Source: JAVBOF01 sp031550915
GTDB lineage: Bacteria; Bacillota; Clostridia; Christensenellales; MGBC116941
DNA: 5,713 nucleotides
NCBI GenBank assembly: GCA_031550915.1
Contig: JAVBOF010000056.1
Location: 1 to 5,713, forward strand
Direction: 5' to 3'
The notes under the pieces were generated by a model, which did not search any database, had not been told where the DNA came from, and saw only the letters and a program-made list of their open reading frames with translations. The stretch's first letter is position 1, and every line of letters starts with the position of its first letter. Made by a program: the position numbers and the translations under genes. Of this stretch, positions 5,474 to 5,713 are shown in pieces.

Positions 5474-5713
5474 TAGAGATATGAAAGAATTATATTTGAA
5501 TTAGATGATAAGGTTTTGCGATGTAAATAAAGTTATAATAGCATTTTGCGGTATCGTTATCCCAATTCTTTAAGTTTTGGCTCGTAGCCCATATATTTGT
5601 AATAGTAAGCCCTTTATAATACGGTTGAAGGGTATAATCTAATTTATAGCCGTAAATATGTAACATTTATATATAATTCGCTTTTTTGTACCCCGATGAA
5701 TATTACCATATTT
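5474..5713. other. AT-rich end region without a recognised gene
   Basis: No credible coding frame is visible. TATAAT boxes occur at 5534, 5615 and 5633 on the plus strand, but none has a correctly spaced -35 hexamer. TTTTGCG occurs twice exactly 30 nt apart (5514 and 5544). An ATG at 5696 near the window end has no Shine-Dalgarno, so a gene start there cannot be supported. The stretch is probably the promoter region of a divergent gene beyond the window. Confidence 0.35.

Noticed and set aside
5615..5638. Plus-strand promoters at the TATAAT boxes 5615 and 5633
   Set aside because: No -35-like hexamer lies at 16-18 nt, and no gene with a ribosome binding site follows within the window.

Overview
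The window looks like a low-to-moderate GC Firmicute, probably a Clostridia-type anaerobe. The evidence is strong AAGGAG/GGGAGG Shine-Dalgarno sites, sigma-A-type promoter hexamers, U-tailed hairpin terminators and the gene types. No rRNA, tRNA, CRISPR array or insertion sequence is visible, and the host cannot be named from this sequence.

Left part (1-3542): three plus-strand genes read as the downstream end of a carbohydrate/polyol catabolic operon. They are an RbsC-family sugar ABC transporter permease, a zinc-dependent medium-chain dehydrogenase with both zinc sites intact, and a Gfo/Idh/MocA oxidoreductase that carries the inositol-dehydrogenase-type catalytic Lys/Asp/His set. The gaps are 99 and 106 nt with no terminator inside, and a good intrinsic terminator follows the third gene. 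The partner ATPase and binding protein are presumably upstream, outside the window. The likely scheme is uptake of a sugar or cyclitol followed by two NAD(P)-linked oxidation/reduction steps. The substrate cannot be read from the sequence.

Middle (3543-4398): a small stand-alone HD-domain protein on the plus strand converges on a minus-strand gene. The roughly 300 nt between them holds a strong minus-strand terminator and several weaker hairpins.

Right part (4399-5713): a minus-strand gene encodes a QueD/6-pyruvoyl-tetrahydropterin-synthase-fold protein. It keeps the three zinc-binding histidines but lacks the usual catalytic cysteine and pterin-anchoring glutamate, and it ends in a C-terminal zinc ribbon. 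Its upstream region is the most interesting stretch. It holds (a) a compact potential H-type pseudoknot just ahead of the ribosome binding site, (b) about 330 nt without a convincing gene but with several potential helices and a possible terminator, and (c) at the head of that stretch, a near-consensus minus-strand promoter (TTGACA, 17 nt, TATTAT) interleaved with a perfect 11-bp inverted repeat that looks like an operator. This could be a long regulated leader of the QueD-like gene or a separate structured non-coding RNA. The last 240 nt hold nothing I can call.
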